From contig OY969109.1 in assembly GCA_963698015.1 (NCBI GenBank), positions 1,054,001-1,118,000 of the forward strand: DNA of 64,000 bases, given 5' to 3'. The notes under the pieces are model-generated. The model was given only the letters and a program-made list of their open reading frames with translations, ran no database searches and had not been told where the DNA came from. Below are positions 9,672 through 17,876 of the stretch, piece after piece. Made by a program: the position numbers and the translations under genes. Numbering within the stretch: position 1 is the stretch's first letter; every line of letters begins with the position of its first letter. The stretch is from VAXT01 sp963698015 (GTDB lineage Bacteria > Actinomycetota > Thermoleophilia > Gaiellales > Gaiellaceae).

Positions 9672-10683
9672 GCTTCGCGCGCCGCTCGTGGCGCTCGAGC
9701 GCGAGCTGCACGAGGCGCTCGAGGAGCTCCTCGTACGGGATCCCGGACGCCTCGAAGAGCTTCGCGTAGACGCTCGTCGCCGTGAAGCCGGGGATCGTGT
9801 TCAGCTCGTTGACGAGCACCTCGCCGTCGTCGCGCACGAAGCAGTCGGCGCGCGCCATGCCCTCGCAGTCGGTCACGCGGAAGGCCTGCACCGAGACCTC
9901 CTGCACGCGCCCGATCGCCTCCTCGGAGATGCGCGGCGGGATCACGAGCTCCATCCCGCCCTCGTCGTACTTCGCGGAGAAGTCGTACCAGTCCGCGTTC
10001 GCCTCGATCTCGCCCGGGATCGACGCGAACGGCTGCTCGTTCCCGAGCACGCTGCACTCGACCTCGACGCCGCGCACGAACTCCTCGACGAGCACCTTCT
10101 CGTCGTGCTGGAACGCGAGCTCGATGCCGGCTCGCAGCTCCTCGTCGCTCCGCGCCTTCGTGATCCCGACCGACGAGCCCAGCCGCGCGGGCTTCACGAA
10201 CACGGGAAACCCGAACGGGTTCTCGAAGCCGTCCTGGGTCCGGAGGAGCGTGACGCTCTCGGTGACCGGAATCCCCTTGTCGCGCAGGACGGACTTGAAC
10301 AGGTCCTTGTCCATACAGAGCGCCGAGGCCGTCACGCCTGCGCCGACGTAGGGCACGTCGGCCAGCTCGAGGAGCCCTTGCACGGTCCCGTCCTCGCCGA
10401 ACGGCCCGTGGAGCACCGGGAAGACGACGTCCACGCCGGCGAGCGTCTCGGGGACGCGCGAGGTCGGCACGGGCAGCGTCTCGACCACGGAGCGCCCGTC
10501 CCGCTCCAACTCGGCCCGAGAGCCCGAGCCGAGCTCCCAGCGGCCGTCGCGCCCGATCTCGACCGTCACCGTCTCGTAGCGAGCCGGGTCGAGCGCCTCG
10601 ATCACCGAGCGCGCCGAGGCGAGCGAGATCTCGTGCTCGCTCGAGCGGCCACCCATGACGACGGCGACGCGAAGCCGCGCCAT
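9661..10683 (-). CDS. ddl: D-alanine--D-alanine ligase
   Basis: This 340-residue ATP-grasp ligase makes the D-Ala-D-Ala terminus of the peptidoglycan stem peptide. Evidence includes the N-terminal VVMGGRSSEHEISLASA, HGPFGEDGTVQG near residue 95, FVKPARLGSSVGITKA (ATP-binding loop), VEEFVRGVEVECSVLG and the metal-binding VLVNELNTIPGFT. Length and motif order match the family. The ATG overlaps the pknB stop (TGATG), placing it last in the leftward fhaA-to-ddl operon, so peptidoglycan precursor synthesis is co-expressed with kinase control. Confidence 0.96.
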
Positions 10684-12578
10684 CAGGGAACGGGCACGAG
10701 CCTGCCGACGAAGATCGTCACCGTGGTGCCGGGCTTCGCCCTCGTGCCGCCGATCGGATCCTGCGAGAGCACGATCCCGTCCTGGTTCGGGTCGGTCACG
10801 TCCTCTTCCTGCACGTCGACCGAGAAGCCCGACTGCTCGAGCACCTGCGTGGCGGAGTCCTGGTCCTGGCTCGTCACGTCCGGGACGGTCGTCTGTTTCG
10901 GCCCCTTGGAGACGAAGAGCGTGACCGTGCCGCCACGGGACAGCGAGGCGCCGCCACGCGGATCCTGGTCGATCACGGTGTCCTTCGGCTGCACGGACTC
11001 GACGTCACGCCGTGCGACGGCGAAGCCGGCTCCCTGCAGCTGTCCGGCGGCGTTGTCGAAGAGCTGCCCGCGGACGTCCGGTACCTGGAGCGGCTGGAGC
11101 CCTCTCGAGACGTTGATATGCACGATCGAGCCCTGGTTCACGATGCGCCCGCCGCGGGGCTCCTGGGCGACGACCGTGCCGGCGTCCTCCTTCGAGAAGA
11201 CCTGCAGGACCTTGAATTTCAGTTTCGCGTCGGTGATTGCCGCGATCGCGTCGTTGTTCGACTTGCCCATCACGTCCGGCACGTGGACCTTCGGCGCGCC
11301 CAGGGAGACGTAGATGTCGATCTGCGTCCCCTTGATGACCCGCGCGCCGGCAACGGTCCCCTGCTGGAAGACCTGGCCGACCTTCGTCGTCAGGTTCGGC
11401 TGGCGGTGGACGGCGGCGCCCAGGCCCATGCCGTTCAGCTTCTGGACCGCGAGGTCCTCACGCATCGAGACGACGAACGGCACCGACACCGTGCCCGAGC
11501 CGCCCAGCGAGTCCTGGATCTTGCCGAAGGCGTACCAACCGGAGACCCCGGCCGCCACGATGAGGAGCAGTGCGAGCAGCCACGGCCAGACGGGGCGCCG
11601 TCGCCGCGGAGGATCCGCGTAGCGATAGGAGGGGCGTGCCTCGGTCGGCGGCCGGCGCGGCGGGACGATCGCGGTCGGAGCGCTCGCGAGCGCCGCGCCC
11701 GAGAGCACCGCTGTCGCGGCATCGGCCGTCTCCGCGGTCACGCCCGCGCCGGCGGCGACGCGCCCGAGCTCGGCGTCCATCTCCTCGGCCGTCTGGAAGC
11801 GGTCCTCGGGGTTCTTCGCCAGCGCTCGCAGCACGACCATGTCGAGGTCGGGCGGGATGTCCGGGCGTAGCAGGGACGGAGGCCGCGGTGTGTCGGAGAG
11901 GTGCTTCATCGCGATCTCGACCGGGCTCTCGCCGGTGAACGGCACCTGGCCCGTGAGCATCTCGTAGAGCACGACGCCCATCGAGTAGAGGTCGGAGCGC
12001 TGATCGACCGGGGCGCCGCGGGCCTGCTCCGGCGAGAGGTACTGCGCGGTCCCGATGATCGATCCCGCCTCGGTCATCTGGCTCACTCCGGCCCGGGCGA
12101 TCCCGAAGTCCGTCACCTTCAGGCGCCCGTCGGCATCCGCCATCACGTTGTGCGGCTTGATGTCCCGGTGGACGACGCCCTTCCGGTGCGCGAACCGCAG
12201 CGCGCCCAGCACCTGGCGAGTGGCCGCGATCGCGTCCGGGATCGGGAGCGGCCCGCGCGCGACGACGAGCTCCTTGAGGCTCCGCCCGTCGAGGTACTCC
12301 ATCGCGATGTAGTACGTGCCCTCGGCCTCGCCACGGTCGTAGATCGAGACGATGTTGGGATGCGAGAGGCCCGCCGCGTTCTTGGCCTCGCGGCGAAACC
12401 GCTCGACGAACTGCTCGTCGGGCGCGTACTTGTCGTTCAGGATCTTGATCGCGACACGCCGCCCGAGCTCCTCGTCCTCGGCCAGGTAGACGTCGGCCAT
12501 CCCGCCCGAGCCCAGCTTGCGCATGATCCGGTAGCGGCCGTCGAAGAGCGTGTTGATGAGCGTGTCCGAGAGGGTCAC
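10683..12578 (-). CDS. pknB: PASTA-domain Ser/Thr protein kinase PknB
   Basis: This 631-residue transmembrane kinase senses peptidoglycan or lipid II and phosphorylates division and wall-synthesis proteins. The kinase domain (about 15-275) has KLGSGGMADVYLA, VAIKIL, HRDIKPHN, DFGIAR and GTAQYLSPEQ. The membrane helix (about 333-355) is followed by four PASTA repeats, each with a VPxV-type opening and a GxxV motif, ending in VTIFVG. GTG 12578 overlaps the pbpA stop by GTGA. In mycobacteria pknA lies between pbpA and pknB; here pknA is absent, leaving PknB as the operon's canonical PASTA kinase. Confidence 0.96.
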   Translation of the reverse strand: MTLSDTLINTLFDGRYRIMRKLGSGGMADVYLAEDEELGRRVAIKILNDKYAPDEQFVERFRREAKNAAGLSHPNIVSIYDRGEAEGTYYIAMEYLDGRSLKELVVARGPLPIPDAIAATRQVLGALRFAHRKGVVHRDIKPHNVMADADGRLKVTDFGIARAGVSQMTEAGSIIGTAQYLSPEQARGAPVDQRSDLYSMGVVLYEMLTGQVPFTGESPVEIAMKHLSDTPRPPSLLRPDIPPDLDMVVLRALAKNPEDRFQTAEEMDAELGRVAAGAGVTAETADAATAVLSGAALASAPTAIVPPRRPPTEARPSYRYADPPRRRRPVWPWLLALLLIVAAGVSGWYAFGKIQDSLGGSGTVSVPFVVSMREDLAVQKLNGMGLGAAVHRQPNLTTKVGQVFQQGTVAGARVIKGTQIDIYVSLGAPKVHVPDVMGKSNNDAIAAITDAKLKFKVLQVFSKEDAGTVVAQEPRGGRIVNQGSIVHINVSRGLQPLQVPDVRGQLFDNAAGQLQGAGFAVARRDVESVQPKDTVIDQDPRGGASLSRGGTVTLFVSKGPKQTTVPDVTSQDQDSATQVLEQSGFSVDVQEEDVTDPNQDGIVLSQDPIGGTRAKPGTTVTIFVGRLVPVP

Positions 12579-14038
12579 CGGAGCAGCGCTTCCATGATTT
12601 CCTTCGCGATCGGAGCGGCAACCTCGCCGCCGGTCGCATGCTGGCGTTCGACCACGACGGCGACGGCGATGCGGGGGTTGTCGGCCGGCGCGAAGGCGAT
12701 GAACCAGGTCGTGTTGACGTGGTTTTCACCGGTCTCGGCGGTTCCCGTCTTGCCGGCCACCTTGATCCCCGGGATCTGGGCCGCGGTGCCCGTGCCGCCG
12801 GTGACGACCGCCTGCATCATCTGGTTGATCTCGGCCGCGTGCTGCGCCGCGACGGCTCGCCCGAGCGGGTCCGGCTTGGTCGTGACCACGGTCGAGCCGT
12901 CCGGGGCGGTCACCTTGTCGACGACGTACGGCCGCATGACGCCGCCGCCGTTCGCGATCGTGGCCGAGACCATCGCCATCTGCAGCGGCGTCACGAGCAT
13001 CCGCTCCTGGCCGAAGGCGAGCCGGCCCGGGTCGACCTGGAAGTCGTTCTTCGGGAAGAACAGCCTGCCCTTGTTGTAGAGCCCGCTGATCGCCCGCTCG
13101 TTCACCGGGGTCTCGAGCGGGGGCACCGCGTAGAAGCCGAACTTCTTCGCATGGTTGAGGATCGCCTTCGCCCCGAGCGCCTTACCGATGTTGCAGAAGA
13201 CCGCGTTGATCGAGTGCTGCAGCGCCTGCGTGAAGGTGACGGTGCCGAAGCGCTCGGGCCCGCTCTGGTCGGCGAAGTTGAAGACGGGCTTGCCGTACTC
13301 CGTGCAGAAGCCGGGGTCGTAGAACGTCGAGTTGACGTTGAACTTGCCGCTGTCTAGCGCGGCAGAGGCGGTCACGACCTTGAAGGCGGAGCCCGGGACG
13401 TAGAGCCCCGCTTCGGCGCGGTTGAAGAGCGGCGCGCAGCCGAACTTGGGCCGCGACGCGAGCTTGAAGTGGTTCTCGATCAGGTTCGGGTCGTAGGTCG
13501 GGCTCGAGACGCTGACGAGCAACCGGCCGGTCTTCGTGTCGAGCGCGACCGCGGCGCCGCACTTGCCGCCGAGCGCGTTCAGCGCCACCCGCTGGGCCTT
13601 CGGCTGCAGGGTGAGGTGCAGATCGTTGCCCTTGACCGTCTCGCCCTTGAGCTTGTCGAACGTCGTGTCGAGCACCGTGCTCAGGTTCGTGTTCGAGCCG
13701 GTCAGGAAGTCGTTCTCGGACTCCTCGAGCCCGGCCCGCGAGCGCACCTGGGTCGAGTACCCGACGATGTGCGCCGCGAGGCCGCGCTGCGGGTACTTGC
13801 GGAAATAGAGCGTCTGCCCGCCGACCCTGCGCCGGTAGTTGTCGGCGAGGATCGTGTGCCCGTCGCCGGCGATGATCTCGCCGCGCTTGACCGTGAACTC
13901 GGCCACGCGCTGGATCGAGTTGTCCTGCCGGTCGGCGAGCCCGTTCGCCGCCCAGGCCTGCCAGTACGTCGTGCCGACGATCAGGGACGCGAGCAGGACG
14001 AGCCCGACGACGGCGACTCGCGTGATCTGACGGTTCAC
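12575..14038 (-). CDS. pbpA: Peptidoglycan transpeptidase PbpA (class B PBP)
   Basis: This 487-residue penicillin-binding protein crosslinks peptidoglycan outside the membrane. An N-terminal helix (about 8-26) is followed by a dimerisation domain opening with FTVKRGEIIAGDG. The transpeptidase domain has all three active-site boxes: PGSAFK (nucleophile Ser in SxxK), SIN (SxN) and KTGTAETG. Start GTG 14038 gives a 4-nt GTGA overlap with the SEDS gene, with which it should form a glycosyltransferase-transpeptidase pair. Class B membership is clear; an elongation-type role is inferred from neighbours. Confidence 0.95.
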   Translation of the reverse strand: MNRQITRVAVVGLVLLASLIVGTTYWQAWAANGLADRQDNSIQRVAEFTVKRGEIIAGDGHTILADNYRRRVGGQTLYFRKYPQRGLAAHIVGYSTQVRSRAGLEESENDFLTGSNTNLSTVLDTTFDKLKGETVKGNDLHLTLQPKAQRVALNALGGKCGAAVALDTKTGRLLVSVSSPTYDPNLIENHFKLASRPKFGCAPLFNRAEAGLYVPGSAFKVVTASAALDSGKFNVNSTFYDPGFCTEYGKPVFNFADQSGPERFGTVTFTQALQHSINAVFCNIGKALGAKAILNHAKKFGFYAVPPLETPVNERAISGLYNKGRLFFPKNDFQVDPGRLAFGQERMLVTPLQMAMVSATIANGGGVMRPYVVDKVTAPDGSTVVTTKPDPLGRAVAAQHAAEINQMMQAVVTGGTGTAAQIPGIKVAGKTGTAETGENHVNTTWFIAFAPADNPRIAVAVVVERQHATGGEVAAPIAKEIMEALLR

Positions 14039-15330
14039 GGCTGCGCTCCGAACGCGAGCCGGCTCGACGCATTCGCTCGGTGCGAGACGAGCAGGAGGCC
14101 CGCGAGCAGGATGAAGTTGGCGACGACGCTCGACCCTCCGTAGCTGACGAACGGGAGCGTGATCCCGGTCAAGGGGATGATCCGCAGGACGCCGCCGACG
14201 ATGATGAACGTCTGCAGCGCGAAGCCGAACGTGAGCCCGAGCGCGAGCAGCTTCGAGAAGCCGTCCTGCGCGAGCATCGCGACGCGGAAGCCACGCAGGC
14301 AGAAGAGCATGTAGACGAGCAGCAGCGCGGCCGCGCCGACCAGCCCGAGCTCCTGGGCGAGCGCCGAGTAGATGAAGTCCGTCGGCAGGAACGGGATCAG
14401 GTCGTGCCCGTTCGTCGTCGAGAACACGCCCTTCCCGAACCCCTTGCCGTCGAAGCCGCCGTTCCCGATCGAGTACAGCGACTGGATGATCTGGTACCCG
14501 GTCGTGTGGCTGTGCTTCCACGGGTCGATCCAGACCGTGACCCGCTCCTCGACCCGCGGCACGGCCTTGTAGACGAGCGCGGTGCCCGCGATGAAAAGCA
14601 CGAGCCCCGCCCCGACGAACCAGGCGCGCGCCGTCGCGACGTAGAGCATCGCGAGGAAGATGCCGAAGTAGAGGAGCCCGCTTCCGAGGTCGTTCGTCTC
14701 CACGAGCACGAGCAGCGCCGCGCCCCAGATCGCGAGCAGCGGGCCGAAGTCCTTGATCCGCCCCTGGGCGAGCACCTCTCGCTTCTCGCGCAGGTAACCG
14801 GCCAGGAAGACGATCAGCATGATCTTCGCCAGCTCGCCGGGCTGGAACTTGATGGCGCCCACGTGGACCCAGAGCCGCGCGCCGTTCACCGTCTCGCCGA
14901 TCACGGGCAGCGCCGGAAGCAGGAGCAGCCCGATCGCGGCCAGGCCGAACAGGTACTTGTAGCTCTCGAGCCGCCGGTAGTCGTGGCGCAGGAGCAGGAG
15001 CGTCGCGGAGAAGGCGGCGACGCCGACGACGATCCAGAGGCCCTGGCGGAACGCGTTGTCCGGGTTCAGCCGGTAGATCTCGGTCACGCCGACCGCGGTC
15101 AGGAGCGCAGCCATCGGCAGCAGGTACGGGTCGGCCTGGGGAACCGTGATCCGGGCGACGACGTGTGCCGCGAGGTAGAGGGCGAAGAAGAAGAGCGCGT
15201 ACGAGAGCGAGCCCGTTGAGACGACGTCCTGGCGCGCGATGTAGACGCTCGCGAATCCGAAGCCCGTGAGCACGGCGACGACGAAGAGGTTGACGAGCTC
15301 GCGGTTGCGGTAGCTGAGCGAGAACATCAC
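14035..15330 (-). CDS. rodA: SEDS peptidoglycan glycosyltransferase (FtsW/RodA)
   Basis: This 431-residue membrane protein with about ten helices polymerises lipid II into glycan strands. SEDS hallmarks include VNGARLWVHVGAIKFQPGELAK, quoted here only in part as VNGARLW and FQPGELAK, the loop with the catalytic-type Asp near TVWIDPWKHS, the extracellular FLPTDFIYSALAQELG and the C-terminal ITLPFVSYGGSS. It starts at GTG 15330 or the next codon, ATG 15327, both overlapping the phosphatase stop. Its operon position matches mycobacterial rodA (pstP-rodA-pbpA), but FtsW and RodA cannot be separated by motif alone. Confidence 0.94.
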   Translation of the reverse strand: MMFSLSYRNRELVNLFVVAVLTGFGFASVYIARQDVVSTGSLSYALFFFALYLAAHVVARITVPQADPYLLPMAALLTAVGVTEIYRLNPDNAFRQGLWIVVGVAAFSATLLLLRHDYRRLESYKYLFGLAAIGLLLLPALPVIGETVNGARLWVHVGAIKFQPGELAKIMLIVFLAGYLREKREVLAQGRIKDFGPLLAIWGAALLVLVETNDLGSGLLYFGIFLAMLYVATARAWFVGAGLVLFIAGTALVYKAVPRVEERVTVWIDPWKHSHTTGYQIIQSLYSIGNGGFDGKGFGKGVFSTTNGHDLIPFLPTDFIYSALAQELGLVGAAALLLVYMLFCLRGFRVAMLAQDGFSKLLALGLTFGFALQTFIIVGGVLRIIPLTGITLPFVSYGGSSVVANFILLAGLLLVSHRANASSRLAFGAQP

Positions 15331-16352
15331 TGGCTCTGGCCGAACAGCCAGTACACGAGCAGCAGGAGCCCCGCGATCACCGCGAGCGCGATGATCATCC
15401 GCGCCGCCTGCACGCCGATGTGCGGCTTCGCCTCTCGCTCCTCCTCGGCGAAGAGACCCGGGTCGCCGTCGGCGCCCAGGCCGGCTGCCATCGCGCGCGC
15501 GGCCTCGGGCGACACGACCATCGTGTCGATGGTGGGCACGCGGTCGAGCTCCGTGAGCGTGTCCTCGTCCGCCTGCGGCCGGGGCTCGACCCCGAGCGCC
15601 GGCATCGGCTTCGTCTCGCCCGGGGCCTGTGTCGTGGCGCCGTCCTCGACGACCTCGAAGAAGACGACCGTGATGTTGTCCTCGCCGCCGCTTCGGTTGG
15701 CCGCGGCGACGAGCTCCTTCGCGGCGACATCGAGGTCGTCGCGGCGCGGCTCGACGACGTCGAGGATCTCCTCATCGCCGACCATCGACGTCAGTCCGTC
15801 TGAGCAGATCAGGAACAGGTCGCCGGGCTTGGCCTCGACGGAGAAGGAGTCGACGTCGACGTCGGGGTCGGTCCCGAGCGCGCGGGTGATCACCGAGCGC
15901 TGCGGGTGGGACTCCGCTTCCTCGGGTGACAGCCGGCCGGTGCGGACGAGCTCCGCGACGAGCGAGTGGTCCTCGGTCAGCTGGTCGACCTTCCGGTCGC
16001 GGATCAGGTACGCGCGCGAGTCTCCGACGTGGCCGATGGAGACGATCCCGTTCTCGAACAGGGCGACGGTGATCGTCGTGCCCATGCCCGAGGCGTCCGA
16101 ATCCTCGCGCGCACGCTCGTAGACCTGGCGGTTCGCCTCCTGGATCAGCGCGACCACGCGCGCCTCGCCGCTCCCGTCGACCGTCTCGCCGAGCGCGGTC
16201 GCCGCGACCCGGGACGCGATCTCGCCTCCACGTGCGCCGCCCATGCCGTCCGCGACCGCAAACAACGGCGGATGGCAGACCCAGGCGTCCTCGTTGCGGC
16301 GGCGCCTGCGCCCCGGATGAGACAGCCCCGTGCTGCGGCCGAGGGCGCTCAT
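15327..16352 (-). CDS. pstP: PP2C-type Ser/Thr phosphatase
   Basis: This 341-residue Mn/Mg-dependent phosphatase reverses the phosphorylation made by neighbouring kinases. The catalytic domain (about 1-235) contains RNEDAWV, FAVADGMGG, GTTITVAL, IGHVGDSRAYLI, LTEDHS, DLFLICSDGLT and GGEDNITVVFF, which provide the metal-binding aspartates. A linker of about 75 residues is rich in acidic and proline residues and ends in one helix (about 315-335), so the enzyme is membrane-attached with its catalytic domain inside. It overlaps rodA by 3-4 nt. The order fhaA-fhaB-pstP-rodA-pbpA-pknB is kept as in mycobacteria. Confidence 0.95.
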   Translation of the reverse strand: MSALGRSTGLSHPGRRRRRNEDAWVCHPPLFAVADGMGGARGGEIASRVAATALGETVDGSGEARVVALIQEANRQVYERAREDSDASGMGTTITVALFENGIVSIGHVGDSRAYLIRDRKVDQLTEDHSLVAELVRTGRLSPEEAESHPQRSVITRALGTDPDVDVDSFSVEAKPGDLFLICSDGLTSMVGDEEILDVVEPRRDDLDVAAKELVAAANRSGGEDNITVVFFEVVEDGATTQAPGETKPMPALGVEPRPQADEDTLTELDRVPTIDTMVVSPEAARAMAAGLGADGDPGLFAEEEREAKPHIGVQAARMIIALAVIAGLLLLVYWLFGQSQ

Positions 16353-16379
16353 GCGCGCCCCTCGCCGGCGACGGCTCCC

Positions 16380-16396
16380 GGCCGGCGGAGCCGGCC
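16380..16396. repeat. Hairpin in the fhaB-pstP gap
   Basis: GGCCGGC-GGA-GCCGGCC is a perfect 7-bp-arm hairpin in the 169-nt gap between fhaB and pstP, both leftward. It has no T-run. Its GGA loop resembles the first hairpin of the two-stem repeats at 17011, 22113 and 49185, but the flanks differ. I see no other feature in this gap. Confidence 0.4.
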
Positions 16397-16521
16397 TCCG
16401 CTGCCACCTGGCGCCGCTGCGAACACGGTGCTCTTCGGGCCCGTATTGCGAATACTGTGCCCTCCGGCCCCGCGTCCGTAGCGGCGCCCGAGGAACGCGC
16501 AGGCACTTTCGAGAGTACGAC

Positions 16522-17010
16522 TCATGTCTCGAACCTCAGATCCGTGTCGCCCACGCGGACGAGGTCGCCCGCGGCAAGCTTGCGCGCCCGGCTGAGCCGG
16601 ACGCCGTTGACGAACGTTCCGTTGGTCGATCCCACGTCTTCGATCCAGACGCCGTCACGTCGCGGCTCGACGCGGGCGTGGTTCGCGGAAGCGTAGTCGT
16701 CCCCGTCGAGCCGTACGTCGTTTGGGCCGCCGCGGCCGATCGAGATGCCCGTCGAATCGAGCTCGTACTCGGTGTTCTCGTCGATCGCGCTGCTCCTGAT
16801 CACGACGAGCCGGCCCATCTGCGGCTCCGGTTCCGGCCGGAGCCCCGCGGCTGCGGCCTGCTGCGGGCCGAGCACGAAGCTCTCCTGGGGCAGCCGGAGG
16901 TCGCGGCTCGCGGTGCGGACGATGCGCCAGATGAAGAGGTAGAGCAGGACGAGGAACGCAGCCTTCAGCAGGAGCAGCGCGCCCTCGACGTCGATGGACG
17001 CGGCGATCAT
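16522..17010 (-). CDS. fhaB: FHA-domain membrane protein FhaB
   Basis: From ATG 17010 the protein has 162 residues: a membrane helix (about 12-30, ALLLLKAAFLVLLYLFIW), a variable linker and a C-terminal forkhead-associated domain (about 75-160). FHA residues are ISIGRGGPNDVRL, SANHARV and DVGSTNGTFVNG, which bind phosphothreonine. By analogy with mycobacterial FhaB/FipA it recruits PknB-phosphorylated partners to division sites. An open frame continues upstream to 17133, but that part is encoded by a repeat element and by the end of fhaA, so the start next to the helix is preferred. Confidence 0.9.
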   Translation of the reverse strand: MIAASIDVEGALLLLKAAFLVLLYLFIWRIVRTASRDLRLPQESFVLGPQQAAAAGLRPEPEPQMGRLVVIRSSAIDENTEYELDSTGISIGRGGPNDVRLDGDDYASANHARVEPRRDGVWIEDVGSTNGTFVNGVRLSRARKLAAGDLVRVGDTDLRFET

Positions 17011-17058
17011 GCGACGCACGGGCTCCGCCCGTGTGTCCGTCGGAACTGACCGGTCGAC
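17011..17058 (-). repeat. Two-hairpin repeat, copy 1 (partial)
   Basis: Between fhaA and fhaB, positions 17013-17037 form an 11-bp stem with one G-T pair and a 3-nt TCC loop. It is followed on the plus strand by the shared block GAACTGACCGGTCGAC. That block and the adjacent GTCCGTC recur at 22163-22186. The second hairpin found in the other copies is missing here, where fhaB begins, so this copy is truncated or diverged. Confidence 0.7.
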
Positions 17059-17074
17059 CCATTCCTGGTCAACC

Positions 17075-17848
17075 TCAGGCCGCCGATCGTCGAAATACGA
17101 GTTCCGTCGAGCCGACTGTGATCCGGTCGTCATTCTGGAGCTGCGCGCGCTGCTGGCGGCGGCCGTTCACGGTCAGTCCGTTCGTCGAGCCGAGGTCGAG
17201 GATCCAGTACGCGGTGCCCTCCTGCCGGAGCTCGGCGTGGCGGCGCGAGACGTTCGGATCCGTGAGCCGGATGTCGCAGTCCTTCGAGCGACCGATGAGC
17301 GTGCTCACCTTGTCGACCGCGTGCTGCTTGCCGTTCGCGTCGAGCGTCACGACCTCGGCCTGGACGCCGAGCTCGACCGGGGTGGCGGCCTGCGTCTCGG
17401 GCGTCGTCGGGCGGTAGACCATCGTCGCTCCCGCGGGCGGCGCGGCCGGGAGGGGCTCCGCCTGCGCCTCGCCCGGCTCGGGCTGGACCATGCGCGTCGC
17501 GATCCCGAACTCGCCGACCTCGAGGTCCGAGTCGGTGTTCATGAGGATCTTCGGCGGGCTGAGGAGGACGTACGACTCGCGCTTCGCGTGCTCGCCGAGG
17601 TACTCCTGGAGCTCGTTGACGAGGGACTCCTCGTAGCTCGCGAACTGCTCGCGGTCGGCCGGCGAGAGGTAGACCGAGTACTCGTTCGGCGCGTAGACGC
17701 GCGACACCGAGACCATGCGGTGGTCGTCCATCTCCTTCGCGAGCTTGCGCGCCAGCTCGACCGGCTGGACGTGGGTTCGGAACGCACGGCCGAAGACGCC
17801 CTCGAAAAGCGCCTCGATCTTCTGCTCGATGTTTCGAAGCACAGTCAC
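17075..17848 (-). CDS. fhaA: FhaA: DUF3662 plus FHA domain protein
   Basis: From GTG 17848 the protein has 257 residues. The N-terminal DUF3662 domain (about 1-120) starts VTVLRNIEQKIEALFEGVF and contains VQPVELARKLAKEMDD, as in mycobacterial FhaA. A proline-rich linker leads to a C-terminal FHA domain (about 165-255) with STLIGRSKDCDIRL, VSRRHAELR and DLGSTNGLTVNG. In mycobacteria FhaA binds phosphorylated MviN and links PknB signalling to lipid II export. It starts 28 nt after the kinase-membrane gene and precedes fhaB, so it belongs to the same leftward operon. Confidence 0.92.
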   Translation of the reverse strand: MTVLRNIEQKIEALFEGVFGRAFRTHVQPVELARKLAKEMDDHRMVSVSRVYAPNEYSVYLSPADREQFASYEESLVNELQEYLGEHAKRESYVLLSPPKILMNTDSDLEVGEFGIATRMVQPEPGEAQAEPLPAAPPAGATMVYRPTTPETQAATPVELGVQAEVVTLDANGKQHAVDKVSTLIGRSKDCDIRLTDPNVSRRHAELRQEGTAYWILDLGSTNGLTVNGRRQQRAQLQNDDRITVGSTELVFRRSAA

Positions 17849-17876
17849 GGGCGAGGGTTCTACCCCGTCAGCGATT